From: Stutzerimonas xanthomarina
GTDB lineage: Bacteria; Pseudomonadota; Gammaproteobacteria; Pseudomonadales; Pseudomonadaceae
Direction: 5' to 3'
DNA length: 64,000 bases
NCBI RefSeq assembly: GCF_003935375.1
Contig: NZ_RHQM01000003.1
Span: 62,001-126,000, forward strand
Position numbers and translations under genes: made by a program. The notes beneath the pieces were generated by a model. That model did no database searches, had not been told where the DNA came from, and saw only the letters and a program-made list of their open reading frames with translations. This document shows positions 55,548 through 64,000 of the stretch, in pieces (position 1 is the stretch's first letter; every line of letters begins with the position of its first letter).

Positions 55548-56650
55548 TGCTGCGTGATCACTCCCTTGACGAACCAGTCCATCTGCCACAGCGCAGGGTC
55601 GGCCATGACCTCGCCGGCGGCGATGCGCTCGGTGCCGTCACGGTCGACCATGGGCCCGGCATAGATCTTCTTCTCGCCTTTGAGCAGCTCTTCGCGGGCG
55701 GCCATGATCTTCGCCTTGTCTGCTTCGGAAACCGCCGGGCCGCAGCAGGCAGCATCGGTGCCGCCTTCAGCCATGGACAGCAGCGCGCCGTTCTCCGGTG
55801 GCATCCAGTTACCCGCACTGATCTTCTTCAGCTCCGGTGCAAGGAACTTGTCCCACACCCAGACTGATGAGCAGACGGTGGCGTCCGGGGCGAACTCGCG
55901 CATGTCTCGGTGGTGGCCGGTGCCGTGCACGCCGCGCTCCTGGGCGACGATCTGCGGTGTCGGGCTATCGACGTGTTGGCCGAGCACATCAGCGCCGGCG
56001 TCGATCAACGCCATGGCGGCGGCGCGTTCCTTGACCGGATCGTTCCAGGCGCCGGTGTAGACCACGGTGACGGTTGCGTCCGGGTTGATCTGCTGCGCGC
56101 CAAGGGCGAAGGCGTTGACCGTCCAGTTCACCTGACCGAAGGGATTGGCCGCGACAAAGCCGAGCTTGCCGGTCTTCGACGCCGCGCCCGCTGCCATGCC
56201 GCACAGATACTGGCTCTCGTATGTGCGCCCGTAGAAGGATTCGAGGTTGCCGCTGTTGGTGGTGCCCGAACCGTTGAGGAAGGCCACGTCCGGATACTTG
56301 TCGGCCAACTCCTTGAAGGTGTCCGAGTAGCCGAATGCGGTGCCAATGATCACGTTGGCGCCGCGCTGGATCAGCCGGTCCACGGCCGGGCGGATCGAGG
56401 AGGCATTCTCCGGCACGCTCTCGACGTACTGAATCTTTGTATCCAGCTCGGTTTCGAGCTTCTGCCGCGCTTCATCGAATGCCTGGGTCCAGCCGCCGTC
56501 ATTGCGCGGGCTGATGTAGAGCATGGCGATCTTCGCCGGTTTATCGAGCGTCAGCCCCTGCCCTTCCTGCGCCGAAGCCAGGCCCGCCGCGCCTGTCAGG
56601 CCGAGAGCCACCGCCGCACACAAGGTCCGTTTCATGAACTTATTCAGCAT
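55544..56650 (-). CDS. BMP-family substrate-binding protein
   Basis: Periplasmic binding protein of 368 residues with a signal peptide ending near LASA (about 27); no lipobox, so it is soluble. Family segments include IAMLYISPRNDGGWTQAFDE and NVIIGTAFGYSDTFKELA. Relatives bind nucleosides or purine bases; the ligand here is not established. It is the third gene of the operon, between the VOC gene and the ATPase. Confidence 0.92.
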   Translation of the reverse strand: MLNKFMKRTLCAAVALGLTGAAGLASAQEGQGLTLDKPAKIAMLYISPRNDGGWTQAFDEARQKLETELDTKIQYVESVPENASSIRPAVDRLIQRGANVIIGTAFGYSDTFKELADKYPDVAFLNGSGTTNSGNLESFYGRTYESQYLCGMAAGAASKTGKLGFVAANPFGQVNWTVNAFALGAQQINPDATVTVVYTGAWNDPVKERAAAMALIDAGADVLGQHVDSPTPQIVAQERGVHGTGHHRDMREFAPDATVCSSVWVWDKFLAPELKKISAGNWMPPENGALLSMAEGGTDAACCGPAVSEADKAKIMAAREELLKGEKKIYAGPMVDRDGTERIAAGEVMADPALWQMDWFVKGVITQQ

Positions 56651-56675
56651 TTTTGATTTCCTGATGGTGGGATCG

Positions 56676-57062
56676 TCAAAGCATGTGGTTGATGCGGAAC
56701 ACGTTGTTTTCCGGGTCCAGCAGCACGGCTTGGTACCAGTGGTAATAGGTTTCGTAAGGCGCCTTGATCAGCGTCGCGCCCATCGCGGCGGCAATGGGCA
56801 CCAGGCGGTCAACATCCTCTTTCGAGTCGACGTCGATGTTGAGCAGAAACTTGCAGCCGCGGGTGTCGGCGAACTCGTCCAGCTGCAGCAGTTCATAGGC
56901 TTCCGGCGCGTTGAAGCCGATGCAGCTCTTGCCAGTATCCAGCCCGCGAAAAATTGGCGAGGCGATTTCGGGAATGTTCCGGAAACCGAACAGCTCGCGG
57001 TAGAAGCCGCTCAGCGCTTCGATGTCGCGGGCGAACACGTTGACGTAGGAAAGCGTGCTCAT
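56676..57062 (-). CDS. VOC-fold metalloenzyme-like protein
   Basis: Glyoxalase/bleomycin-resistance/dioxygenase-fold protein of 128 residues from ATG 57062. The motifs YVNVFARDIEALSGFYRELFGF and LDPENNVFRIN are typical. Metal ligands are not certain by eye. Its ATG overlaps the oxygenase stop by 4 nt, so the two are made together and probably act in one pathway. Confidence 0.88.
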   Translation of the reverse strand: MSTLSYVNVFARDIEALSGFYRELFGFRNIPEIASPIFRGLDTGKSCIGFNAPEAYELLQLDEFADTRGCKFLLNIDVDSKEDVDRLVPIAAAMGATLIKAPYETYYHWYQAVLLDPENNVFRINHML

Positions 57063-58069
57063 GCGACCTCCAGGCCTTTGCCGAAGGTGGTCTGCTTGAC
57101 GAACTTGGAGAGCAGGTTGTCGCCGGAGGTGACCGGCGCGTGGCGTGGCGCTTCGCCCGCGGCTAGGCATCCCGGCAGGCACTCGATCAGCGCGTCGTAG
57201 TTCGGTTGGTGGAAGAACACCAGTGACTGTCGCCCGTTGTCAGCTGGGCTGTCGGCCGGCGGATTGACCACCCGATGCAGCGTGGAAATCCACTGATCGT
57301 TGGTCCACTGCATCATCAGGTCGCCGATGTTCACGGCGAAGCCGTTCTCCACGTAGGGCACATCCACCCATTCGCCCTGACGGTTGCGCGCCTGCAAACC
57401 GCCCAGCGCGTTGTCCGGCTTGACGATGGTCAGGCTGCCGTAATCAGTGTGGGCGCTGGCGCGCAATTGCCCGAGCTCCACCGCGCCCTTGACGTCCGGG
57501 TAGCTGAGGCTGCGGAACATGCTGATGTGCTTGTCGATCTTGTCGTCGAAGAAGGTTTCCGGCAGCTCCAGCGCCAGAGCGAAGATGCGCATCAGCGACT
57601 GCGCCAATTCGCTCATCGCGGCGAAATACTCGCGATAAGCCTGCTCGAAGCCTTCAATGCCGGCCGGCCAGACGTTCGGCGCGAAATGCGGGCCGGCTGC
57701 GGCGCAACGGTAGTAGTCCTCATCCGGCACAGCGCTGGGCCCGATGGAAAAGGATTCCTTGAGATCGCCCGGCGCCGCCTCTTCCAGTGAGTACGACAGG
57801 CTCTCCTCCGCCACCGCGCTGTAGCCGCGCACCATCTCGGGGCTGGGCCGGTCGACCTTGCGCTTTTCCGGCAACGGCGAGGCGAAGAACTGCCGCGTCA
57901 GCCGCGACACGCGCTCAATCAGTTCACTGGGGATCTGATGATTGGTGATGACCAGAAAGCCGATGTCGCGACAGGCCTGGTCCACGGCCTTGGCCACCTG
58001 GGCCTTGCCCTCCGGCGTGCCGGCGAAATACGGCGCCAGGTCGATGATGGGAACGTATTGCAGAGTCAT
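57059..58069 (-). CDS. Fe(II)/2-oxoglutarate-dependent oxygenase
   Basis: Oxygenase of the isopenicillin-N-synthase-like superfamily, 336 residues from ATG 58069. It has the DIOX_N part (VPIIDLAPYF) and the catalytic core with His207, Asp209 (SAHTDYGS), His265 (TLHRVVNP) and the 2-oxoglutarate-binding RQS (280-282). It is first in the six-gene operon with a VOC protein and a BMP-type importer, so it may hydroxylate the imported compound. The substrate is unknown. Confidence 0.92.
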   Translation of the reverse strand: MTLQYVPIIDLAPYFAGTPEGKAQVAKAVDQACRDIGFLVITNHQIPSELIERVSRLTRQFFASPLPEKRKVDRPSPEMVRGYSAVAEESLSYSLEEAAPGDLKESFSIGPSAVPDEDYYRCAAAGPHFAPNVWPAGIEGFEQAYREYFAAMSELAQSLMRIFALALELPETFFDDKIDKHISMFRSLSYPDVKGAVELGQLRASAHTDYGSLTIVKPDNALGGLQARNRQGEWVDVPYVENGFAVNIGDLMMQWTNDQWISTLHRVVNPPADSPADNGRQSLVFFHQPNYDALIECLPGCLAAGEAPRHAPVTSGDNLLSKFVKQTTFGKGLEVA

Positions 58070-58448
58070 GGGTGACGCACTCCTCTGACGCAGGGCGGAA
58101 ACTGAGCGCGTCGCCAGTGGCGCAGGCGCTTCTCTGTATGTGCGATGCCGCCGCCTTTGCACACGGGCGACTTTCGAGGAGAGAGCAGAAAGCGTGCCAC
58201 CGGATCGATTCGCTTTTGGATCAGTGACTTAGCGTTATGGCGGGGAAATAACGGATCAAATGGTCCGGTTCAGAGCACTTGGTTTGTGCATGAGGCACGA
58301 AAAGCGGGCGAGGGCTGCAGCAGCCGAGGTCAGCCCCGCCGCTCAGCGATAGGAGTGAACTAACGGCCCGACGACACGATCCCCTCTTAAGCACCTTCAG
58401 AGCGATCCGCGCCGCGCAGGGCTGGTCGAAAGCAATGAGGAGTTCCTT
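58070..58448. other. divergent promoter region of the oxygenase operon
   Basis: No supported gene in this stretch of about 379 bp. It should contain the promoter of the oxygenase/ABC operon (minus strand) and of the DUF2231 gene (plus strand). No clear operator was recognised. Confidence 0.45.
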
Positions 58449-58898
58449 GTGACCGTCATTACCCACCGCACCACAGAAACCACTCACAGCGTTTCCCGCC
58501 ATGTGCCGCATCCGCTGCACTCGATCCTACTGGCCGGAAGCGTGCCGTTGTTTCTCGGCGCACTGCTGAGCGACGTCGCCTACTTTCGCAGCTACCAGAT
58601 TCAATGGAGCAACTTCGCCTCCTGGCTGATCGCCGGCGGGCTGGTGTTCTGCGGACTGGCGATCCTGTTCGCGGTCGTCAACCTGATCAAGGCCAGGCAC
58701 AGGACGGGTCGGCCGCTGATCTATCTGCTGTTGCTCGTGGCGACCTGGGTACTCGGCTTCATCAATGCCCTGCAGCACGCCAAGGACGCCTGGGCGGTCA
58801 TGCCGGCCGGCCTGGTGCTGTCGGTGATCGTCACGCTGCTGGCCTGCGCCGCCGCGTGGATCGGCCTTTCCAACCTGCGTGACGGAGGTGAAGCATGA
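58449..58898 (+). CDS. DUF2231 family membrane protein
   Basis: Membrane protein of 149 residues with a GTG start (GAGGAG site) and four helices. The N-terminal HPLHSILLAGSVPLFLGALL is typical of DUF2231. Its last 4 nt overlap the start of the next gene, so it probably works with that dehydrogenase-like lipoprotein, perhaps in membrane electron transfer. This role is inference. Confidence 0.85.
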   Translation: MTVITHRTTETTHSVSRHVPHPLHSILLAGSVPLFLGALLSDVAYFRSYQIQWSNFASWLIAGGLVFCGLAILFAVVNLIKARHRTGRPLIYLLLLVATWVLGFINALQHAKDAWAVMPAGLVLSVIVTLLACAAAWIGLSNLRDGGEA

Positions 58899-60187
58899 AG
58901 CACACCAATGCACTCTCCGCACTGACCATCGCGTTGTTTCTTAGCGCCTGCGGTGGCGATGAGCAGGACGCCGCCAGCCTGTATGGCGCCAACCCCAAAC
59001 TGCCGGAACCCGACCGAGGAATGCTGCCCAGCATGAAGATCGCCGAGCCGACGCCCTGGGGCGATGCGACACCCACGGTGCCGGAAAACTACAGCGTGAC
59101 GGCGATCGCCACCGACCTGCAGATCCCGCGCCAGACCCTGGTGCTGCCCAACGGCGACATCCTTGTGGCCGAAGGTCGTGGCGGCAATGCAGCCAAGCTG
59201 AAACCGAAAGACGTGATCGCCGGTTACATCAAGGCGCAGGGCAACACGTCGGTCAAAAGCGGTAACCGGCTGACCCTGCTGAGAGATGCCGATGGCGACG
59301 GCCGCTACGAAATGCAGAACGTCTTCGCCGATGAACTTAATGCCCCCTATGGACTGGCCTTCCACGACGGCAACCTCTACGTCGCCAACCAGGACGAACT
59401 GGTGCGTTTCGAATACGAGGAAGGTCAGACCGAAGCCAGCGGTCCGCCGACCAAGGTCGTTGACCTGCCCTCGGAGATCAACCACCACTGGACCAAGGCG
59501 ATGACCATCAGCCCCGATGGCCAGTACCTCTACGTCGGCATCGGCTCGAACAGCAACATCACCGAGCGCGGAATGGAAGCCGAGGTCGACCGCGCCATGA
59601 TCTGGCAGATCAACACCGAAACCGGCGCTTACAAACCCTACGCAACCGGCCTGCGCAACCCCACGGCCCTGGCGATACTGCCCGGCACCAACCAGCTGTG
59701 GTCGGTGGTCAACGAGCGCGACGAGCTGGGCGAAAATCTGGTGCCGGACTACCTGACCTCGGTACAGGAGGGCGGTTTCTATGGCTGGCCCTACAGCTAC
59801 TGGGGGCAGAACGTCGACGATCGCGTCCGTCCGCAGGACCCGGACAAGGTCAAGCAGGCGATCACCCCGGATTACGCCTTGGGCGCCCACGTCGCCGCGC
59901 TGGGCCTGGACTTTTCCTCGGATGTCATGGGCGAGCAGTTCGCCGAAGGCGCATTCGTCGGCGAGCACGGCAGCTGGAACCGGGAAGATCCGTCCGGCTA
60001 CAAGGTGGTCTTCGTACCGTTCCGCGATGGCCGCCCGGCAGGCGAACCTGTCGACTTCATGACCGGCTTCCGCGAGGACGGCAAAACCCGCGGTCGTCCG
60101 GTGGGCGTGACCGTCGACCCGAGCGGTGCGCTGATCGTCGCGGACGACCTGGCCAATGTGGTCTGGCGGGTGACGCGCAACCAGTGA
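58895..60187 (+). CDS. PQQ-type sugar dehydrogenase-like lipoprotein
   Basis: Predicted lipoprotein of 430 residues (LSAC lipobox, about residue 19) with a six-bladed propeller of the sorbosone/glucose dehydrogenase (GSDH) family: LNAPYGLAFHDGNLYVAN, YVGIGSNSN, GLRNPTALA and GGFYGWPYSYWGQN. Such proteins oxidise sugars or related compounds in the periplasm with PQQ. It overlaps the DUF2231 gene by 4 nt and ends in a hairpin. Confidence 0.9.
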   Translation: MKHTNALSALTIALFLSACGGDEQDAASLYGANPKLPEPDRGMLPSMKIAEPTPWGDATPTVPENYSVTAIATDLQIPRQTLVLPNGDILVAEGRGGNAAKLKPKDVIAGYIKAQGNTSVKSGNRLTLLRDADGDGRYEMQNVFADELNAPYGLAFHDGNLYVANQDELVRFEYEEGQTEASGPPTKVVDLPSEINHHWTKAMTISPDGQYLYVGIGSNSNITERGMEAEVDRAMIWQINTETGAYKPYATGLRNPTALAILPGTNQLWSVVNERDELGENLVPDYLTSVQEGGFYGWPYSYWGQNVDDRVRPQDPDKVKQAITPDYALGAHVAALGLDFSSDVMGEQFAEGAFVGEHGSWNREDPSGYKVVFVPFRDGRPAGEPVDFMTGFREDGKTRGRPVGVTVDPSGALIVADDLANVVWRVTRNQ

Positions 60188-60230
60188 CGAGTAGCAGGCC
60201 GGTGACCGCGCGGTTACCGGCCTGCTCGTC
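60186..60230 (+). terminator. hairpin after the dehydrogenase-like gene
   Basis: Arms GCAGGCCGGT (60194-60203) and ACCGGCCTGC (60216-60225), extended by GACGAG and CTCGTC, directly follow the stop codon. No T-run, so it is a probable but not certain terminator. Confidence 0.6.
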
Positions 60231-60294
60231 ATGCGCCCCTACGGGCGCTGCAGGTTGGTCCCTTGCGGCTTTCTTGAAGGCATAGGATGACCTT

Positions 60295-61221
60295 ATGGCG
60301 CAGCGCTCGCCGCGAACAAATGGAAGAACTCAGGGGAAACCGGCAAGTCTGGGCGCGCTATTGGTGGTGCTTGCAGCACTTTGCTGGGGACTATCGGGTG
60401 GGATAGGCGGCATCCTCATCAGCGAGGGCTGGAGTCCCACCGTAGTCTCGCTCTACCGGGGCCTAATTGGCCTCGTGTGCGTGCTCATCTGGCTGGCATT
60501 ACGCCCGGCCGGCAGTGGAATGACGGGCCACAGGCTATGGTTCTGGTCGGTAATCGCCGGCATCGGCGTAGCGGGCAACTTCTCTTTTTACTTCTTGAGC
60601 ATCGCCGAGGGCAGCGTTGCGGTGGCAGCGACCCTGATGTACTCAGCGCCGGTGTTCGTCTACCTGGCATCCTTCGCATTCGGACTCGAAAGGCCGACGC
60701 TGTTCAAATGGGCAGCAATCGCAACGGTGATGCTCGGCGTCATCTTGCTGACCGGTATCCACGATGTCGGCGCGAGCGACATTACGCTCGTGGCAGTCGG
60801 AGCCGGCCTGCTATCCGGTTTGTCCTATGCGGCTTTCATTTTTGCGTTCAAGTACGCGGCGCCCCACGGCAGTCCTCAGGCGATTCTCGTCATAGCGTTC
60901 GCGGTGCTCGTTGGCATACTCGCCTCGATGAGCGACGCGCAACAGGCAGCGGCGGTGCCAGGCGCCCCGAGTTGGCCACTGTTCATCGTTCTGGGTGTGG
61001 TCGGTGCAGGGCTGTCCTTCATTCTCTACATCGTAGGGCTCAGACATACCGCACCGGCTGTGGCGTCCATCGTGGCGATGGTCGAGCCGGTAACCGCTTC
61101 GCTCTTCGGCGTCGTGGTACTGGATGAGAGTCTCGCAGCGCTGCAGATCCTGGGCATGGGGCTGATTCTATTGACGGTGACTGCGCTGGGCCTCCAGGGC
61201 AGAGAACCGAACGAGATGTAG
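60295..61221 (+). CDS. EamA-family (DMT) transporter
   Basis: Ten-helix drug/metabolite transporter of 308 residues with two EamA repeats (about 20-155 and 165-300; AALCWGLSGGIGG and VEPVTASLFGVVVLDE). Likely an exporter of amino acids or metabolites; the substrate is unknown. Its GC and AT use at wobble positions looks slightly less extreme than that of its neighbours, which could hint at transfer. Confidence 0.88.
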   Translation: MAQRSPRTNGRTQGKPASLGALLVVLAALCWGLSGGIGGILISEGWSPTVVSLYRGLIGLVCVLIWLALRPAGSGMTGHRLWFWSVIAGIGVAGNFSFYFLSIAEGSVAVAATLMYSAPVFVYLASFAFGLERPTLFKWAAIATVMLGVILLTGIHDVGASDITLVAVGAGLLSGLSYAAFIFAFKYAAPHGSPQAILVIAFAVLVGILASMSDAQQAAAVPGAPSWPLFIVLGVVGAGLSFILYIVGLRHTAPAVASIVAMVEPVTASLFGVVVLDESLAALQILGMGLILLTVTALGLQGREPNEM

Positions 61222-61290
61222 CGATCCGGCTCGTAGAACACTCGCCTTTCCTGACAGTCTCTACCCGACAATTCCCGCTGGACCTTGCGC

Positions 61291-61689
61291 ATGCTCCGCT
61301 CCATTCACCACGTCGCGATCATCTGCTCGGACTATGCCGTGTCGAAGCGCTTCTACACCGAGACGCTGGGGCTGACGGTGATCGCCGAGCATTACCGCGA
61401 GGCGTGTCGCTCCTACAAACTCGACCTCGCGCTGCCGGATGGCTCTCAGCTCGAGCTGTTCTCCTTTCCCGACGCGCCGCCGCGCCCTTCACGCCCGGAG
61501 GCGCAGGGATTGCGGCACCTGGCGTTTGCTGTGGACGACGTCGCACAGTGCAAGGCATGGCTGGAGCGTCAGGGCGTTGCGGTGGAAGCGATTCGGCTGG
61601 ATGAGTACACCGGTCGCCGATTCACCTTCTTCGCGGACCCGGACGACCTGCCGCTGGAGCTGTACGAAGCGGCGCCGGCCGTGGATTGA
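61291..61689 (+). CDS. VOC-family protein (GloA2/YaeR-like)
   Basis: Glyoxalase-fold protein of 132 residues from ATG 61291, with the start IHHVAIICSDYAVSKRFY and the end DPDDLPLELYE typical of the YaeR/GloA2 group. Putative metal ligands are His6 or His7, Glu in LELFSF, His in LRHLAF and Glu in LELYE. Reaction unknown. Confidence 0.88.
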   Translation: MLRSIHHVAIICSDYAVSKRFYTETLGLTVIAEHYREACRSYKLDLALPDGSQLELFSFPDAPPRPSRPEAQGLRHLAFAVDDVAQCKAWLERQGVAVEAIRLDEYTGRRFTFFADPDDLPLELYEAAPAVD

Positions 61690-61835
61690 GCCTGCACGGG
61701 TATCCGCCTGACAGCGGGACGAACCGGCTCCCCGCATCTCCTCCCGTAATGCTTGACCTCTTTGCCGTCACCGCCACGTAACAATCCGGCCCTAGCGTGT
61801 TCTGGCTGTCCCCCACACTGACCGCCGAGGCCCGC

Positions 61836-64000
61836 ATGAGAACTCCGACCCGCCTGACCCGCACCGTATTGTCCACTGCCCTGTCCTTGGCCTTGTTGCC
61901 GCTGGCCTCGCAGGCGGCACCTCTCCGCGCCGCAGACTACTTCGAGCGGGTCGCGACCTTCCCGGTCTTTCGCAACCTGGGTGCCGATGAGGATGCCACC
62001 CGGCAGACCGTGGCCGAGATCACCGCGGTGAGTCGCGACGGCCGCACGCTGATCTACACCGACAGTCCTGGCGAGCGCATCGGCCTGGTGGACATCCGCG
62101 ATCCGAGGTCGCCGCAGCCGGCGGGCTTTATCCAGCTGGAAGGCGAACCGACCTCGGTGGCTGTACATCGCCACTACGCGCTGGTCGCGGTGAACACCTC
62201 GCTCGGCTTCACCCAGCCCGATGGTGTACTGGCGGTGTTCGACATTCGCAATCCGGCGCAACCCAAACGCGTCGCCACGCTGCCCATGGGTGGCCAGCCG
62301 GATTCCATCGCCATCAGCCCGAGGGGCCGCTATGCCGCGGTGGCGATCGAGAACGAGCGCGACGAGGACCTCAACGACGGGCTGATCCCACAGCTGCCGG
62401 CCGGCTTTCTGCGCATCGTCGACCTCAAGGGTCAGCCGTCGCGCTGGCGCACGCGGGACGTCGACCTGACCGGCCTGGCCGAGGTCGCGCCGGGTGATCC
62501 GGAGCCTGAGTACGTCAGCATCAACGACCAGGACGTGGCCGCCGTAACCCTGCAGGAAAACAACCACATCGTGCTGGTCGACCTGCGTCGTGGCCGGGTG
62601 ATGCGCCACTTCAGCGCCGGCCAGGTGGATCTGCAAGGTGTGGACGTCGAGGAGAACGACCGCATCGAACCGGTCGGCGTGCTCGCTGGCAAGCGTCGTG
62701 AGCCGGATTCGATCGCCTGGGTCGGGCCGCTGCTGGCAACCGCCAACGAGGGCGACTACGAGGATGCCGAAGGCGCGGAAGGCGGCAGCCGCAGCTTCAC
62801 CCTGTTCGACTACAACGGCCACGTCTGGCACGAGGCCGGCGCCTCGCTGGAACACGCCTTCATCCGCGCCGGGCACTACCCGGAAAGCCGCTCGGAGAAC
62901 AAGGGCATCGAGCCGGAAGGCATCGCCGCGGCGCGTTTCCGCAAGCACAGCCTGCTGTTCGTCGGCAGCGAGCGCGGCAATGCGGTCGCCGTCTACGACG
63001 TGGCTCGCCCCTGGGCGCCGGTGATGCATCAGCTGCTGCCGACGGGCATGGGCCCCGAGGGCATCCTGCCGATACCATCGCGCAACCTGCTGGTGGTCAG
63101 CAGTGAAGAAGACTCGGCCGAGGACGGCTACCGGTCGACGCTCTCGATCTACCAGTACGGTGCCAAGACCGCACCTTACCCGGAGATCCGCTCCACTGAT
63201 CGCGACCTGATCTCCTGGGGCGCGCTGAGCGGTCTGGTCGCGGACCGCAGCCAGTCCGACCGCCTCTATGCGGTGCCGGACAGCTACTACAAGGCGTCGC
63301 GGATCTTCAGCATCGACACCAGCCAGACACCGGCACTGATCGACCGCCAGATCGAGCTGAGCAAGGCTGGCACGAGCGTCGACTACGATCTGGAAGGCAT
63401 CGCCCAGGCCAGCAATGGCGATTTCTGGCTGACTTCGGAAGGTAACGGCAAGGCCAGGCCGAACCTGCTGATCCACGCCAACGCCAGGGGCGAAGTACTG
63501 GATGAGTTCGCCCTGCCCGCGGAAGTCGCCGCCCAGCAGACCAGCAACGGTTTCGAGGGCGTCGCGGTGGTCGGCGAAGGCGCCAGCACCCGCGTCTACG
63601 TGGCCTTTCAACGCGAGTGGAAGAACGACCCCGCCGGGCGGGTGCGCATCGGCGTGTTCAACCCGGGCACTGGCGAATGGGGCTTCATCCACTACCCGCT
63701 CGACGCCGCAGCCGAGGGCGGCTGGGTCGGATTGTCCGAGCTCACTTCAATCGGCAACGGCCAGTTCCTGGTGATCGAGCGCGACAACCAGCAGGGCCCG
63801 GCGACACAGATCAAGCGCCTGTACCGCATCGACCTGAATGGCCTGCAGCCCGCCGCCGAAGGTCAGCGCTTCCCGCTCGCAAGCAAGCGTCTGGAGCGCG
63901 ATCTGCTACCTGACCTGAAGAGCACCGGTGGCTGGGTGCTGGACAAGGTCGAAGGTGCGGCGGTCGACAAGCAGGGGCGTCTGTTCGTCGTCACCGATAA
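61836..64000 (+). CDS. exported phytase-esterase-like propeller protein (partial)
   Basis: Starts at ATG 61836 and stays open to the window edge (721 codons visible). A signal peptide (about 1-27, ending ASQA) is followed by LVIVD-like propeller repeats (LIYTDSPGERIGLVDIRDP; PDSIAISPRGRYAAVAIENE) and a C-terminal region of the esterase-like activity of phytase family (YDLEGIAQASNGDFWLTSEG; GFEGVAVVGEG). The product is periplasmic or secreted. Its activity is not proven for the family. Confidence 0.85.
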   Translation, partial: MRTPTRLTRTVLSTALSLALLPLASQAAPLRAADYFERVATFPVFRNLGADEDATRQTVAEITAVSRDGRTLIYTDSPGERIGLVDIRDPRSPQPAGFIQLEGEPTSVAVHRHYALVAVNTSLGFTQPDGVLAVFDIRNPAQPKRVATLPMGGQPDSIAISPRGRYAAVAIENERDEDLNDGLIPQLPAGFLRIVDLKGQPSRWRTRDVDLTGLAEVAPGDPEPEYVSINDQDVAAVTLQENNHIVLVDLRRGRVMRHFSAGQVDLQGVDVEENDRIEPVGVLAGKRREPDSIAWVGPLLATANEGDYEDAEGAEGGSRSFTLFDYNGHVWHEAGASLEHAFIRAGHYPESRSENKGIEPEGIAAARFRKHSLLFVGSERGNAVAVYDVARPWAPVMHQLLPTGMGPEGILPIPSRNLLVVSSEEDSAEDGYRSTLSIYQYGAKTAPYPEIRSTDRDLISWGALSGLVADRSQSDRLYAVPDSYYKASRIFSIDTSQTPALIDRQIELSKAGTSVDYDLEGIAQASNGDFWLTSEGNGKARPNLLIHANARGEVLDEFALPAEVAAQQTSNGFEGVAVVGEGASTRVYVAFQREWKNDPAGRVRIGVFNPGTGEWGFIHYPLDAAAEGGWVGLSELTSIGNGQFLVIERDNQQGPATQIKRLYRIDLNGLQPAAEGQRFPLASKRLERDLLPDLKSTGGWVLDKVEGAAVDKQGRLFVVTD

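Noticed and set aside
61569-63692. Long minus-strand open frame opposite the phytase-like gene
   Set aside because: The plus-strand frame has a signal peptide and family motifs; the minus frame has none.

Overview
The window is high-GC gammaproteobacterial DNA that looks like the Pseudomonas stutzeri group (Stutzerimonas). The strongest reason is a nir-nos denitrification supercluster. It has the nirSTBMCFDLGH gene order, including nirT and nirB (absent from the P. aeruginosa nir cluster), nirQOP followed by nirJEN, and a nosRZDFYL-tatE operon. No tRNA, rRNA, intact insertion sequence, prophage or CRISPR array was seen.

Layout. (1) 0.2-7.5 kb, minus strand: nirS, nirT, nirB, nirM, nirC, nirF, nirD, nirL, nirG, nirH. 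These encode cytochrome cd1 nitrite reductase, its electron donors and heme d1 synthesis. (2) 7.85-13.3 kb, plus strand: nirQ, nirO, nirP, nirJ, nirE, nirN. (3) 13.4-20.4 kb, a link region: a LysR regulator, an HPP-CBS membrane protein, an orphan cbb3 oxidase subunit (ccoN), a cytoplasmic chemoreceptor with a zinc-binding CZB domain, a short-chain dehydrogenase and nnrS. (4) 20.7-28.9 kb, minus strand: nosR, nosZ, nosD, nosF, nosY, nosL, tatE, the nitrous oxide reductase system. Six FNR/DNR-type boxes (TTGAT-N4-ATCAA or one mismatch) mark the promoters of nirS, nirQ, nirM, nirJ, nnrS and nosR. norCB and a dnr regulator are not in the window.

(5) 29-36 kb: an acyl-CoA dehydrogenase, small membrane proteins, a DUF488 protein, two tandem-duplicated TRAP-type binding proteins without membrane partners, and a thioredoxin-reductase-like flavoprotein. 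(6) 36-42.7 kb: serine dehydratase sdaA, then phenylalanine hydroxylation by phhABC with the divergent regulator phhR, and a PhyH-type dioxygenase. (7) 42.8-46.2 kb: cyanase, a remnant of an ankyrin gene, and cytosine permease plus deaminase (codBA), a nitrogen-scavenging group. (8) 46-52 kb: a diheme cytochrome c, a thioesterase, YjdM, a cold-shock/DUF1294 protein, a NYN-domain protein, a periplasmic-sensor diguanylate cyclase and a small exported protein.

(9) 51.9-58.1 kb, minus strand: a tight six-gene operon of an Fe(II)/2-oxoglutarate oxygenase, a VOC-fold protein, a BMP-family binding protein, a double ATPase and two permeases. It looks like uptake plus oxidation of a nucleoside- or purine-like compound, and is the best candidate here for an undescribed pathway. 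(10) 58.4-64 kb: a DUF2231 protein, a sorbosone-dehydrogenase-like lipoprotein, an EamA transporter, a VOC protein and a phytase-esterase-like exported protein that runs off the right edge.

How the parts work together: nitrite is reduced to NO by NirS, using electrons from NirM, NirC and membrane-linked cytochromes such as NirT. NO is handled by a NO reductase outside the window with help from NirQ, NirO, NirP and possibly NnrS. N2O is reduced to N2 by NosZ, which is assembled by NosDFY and NosL and kept active by NosR. The genes between nir and nos suggest links to oxygen respiration, anion transport and chemotaxis, but these are inferences.
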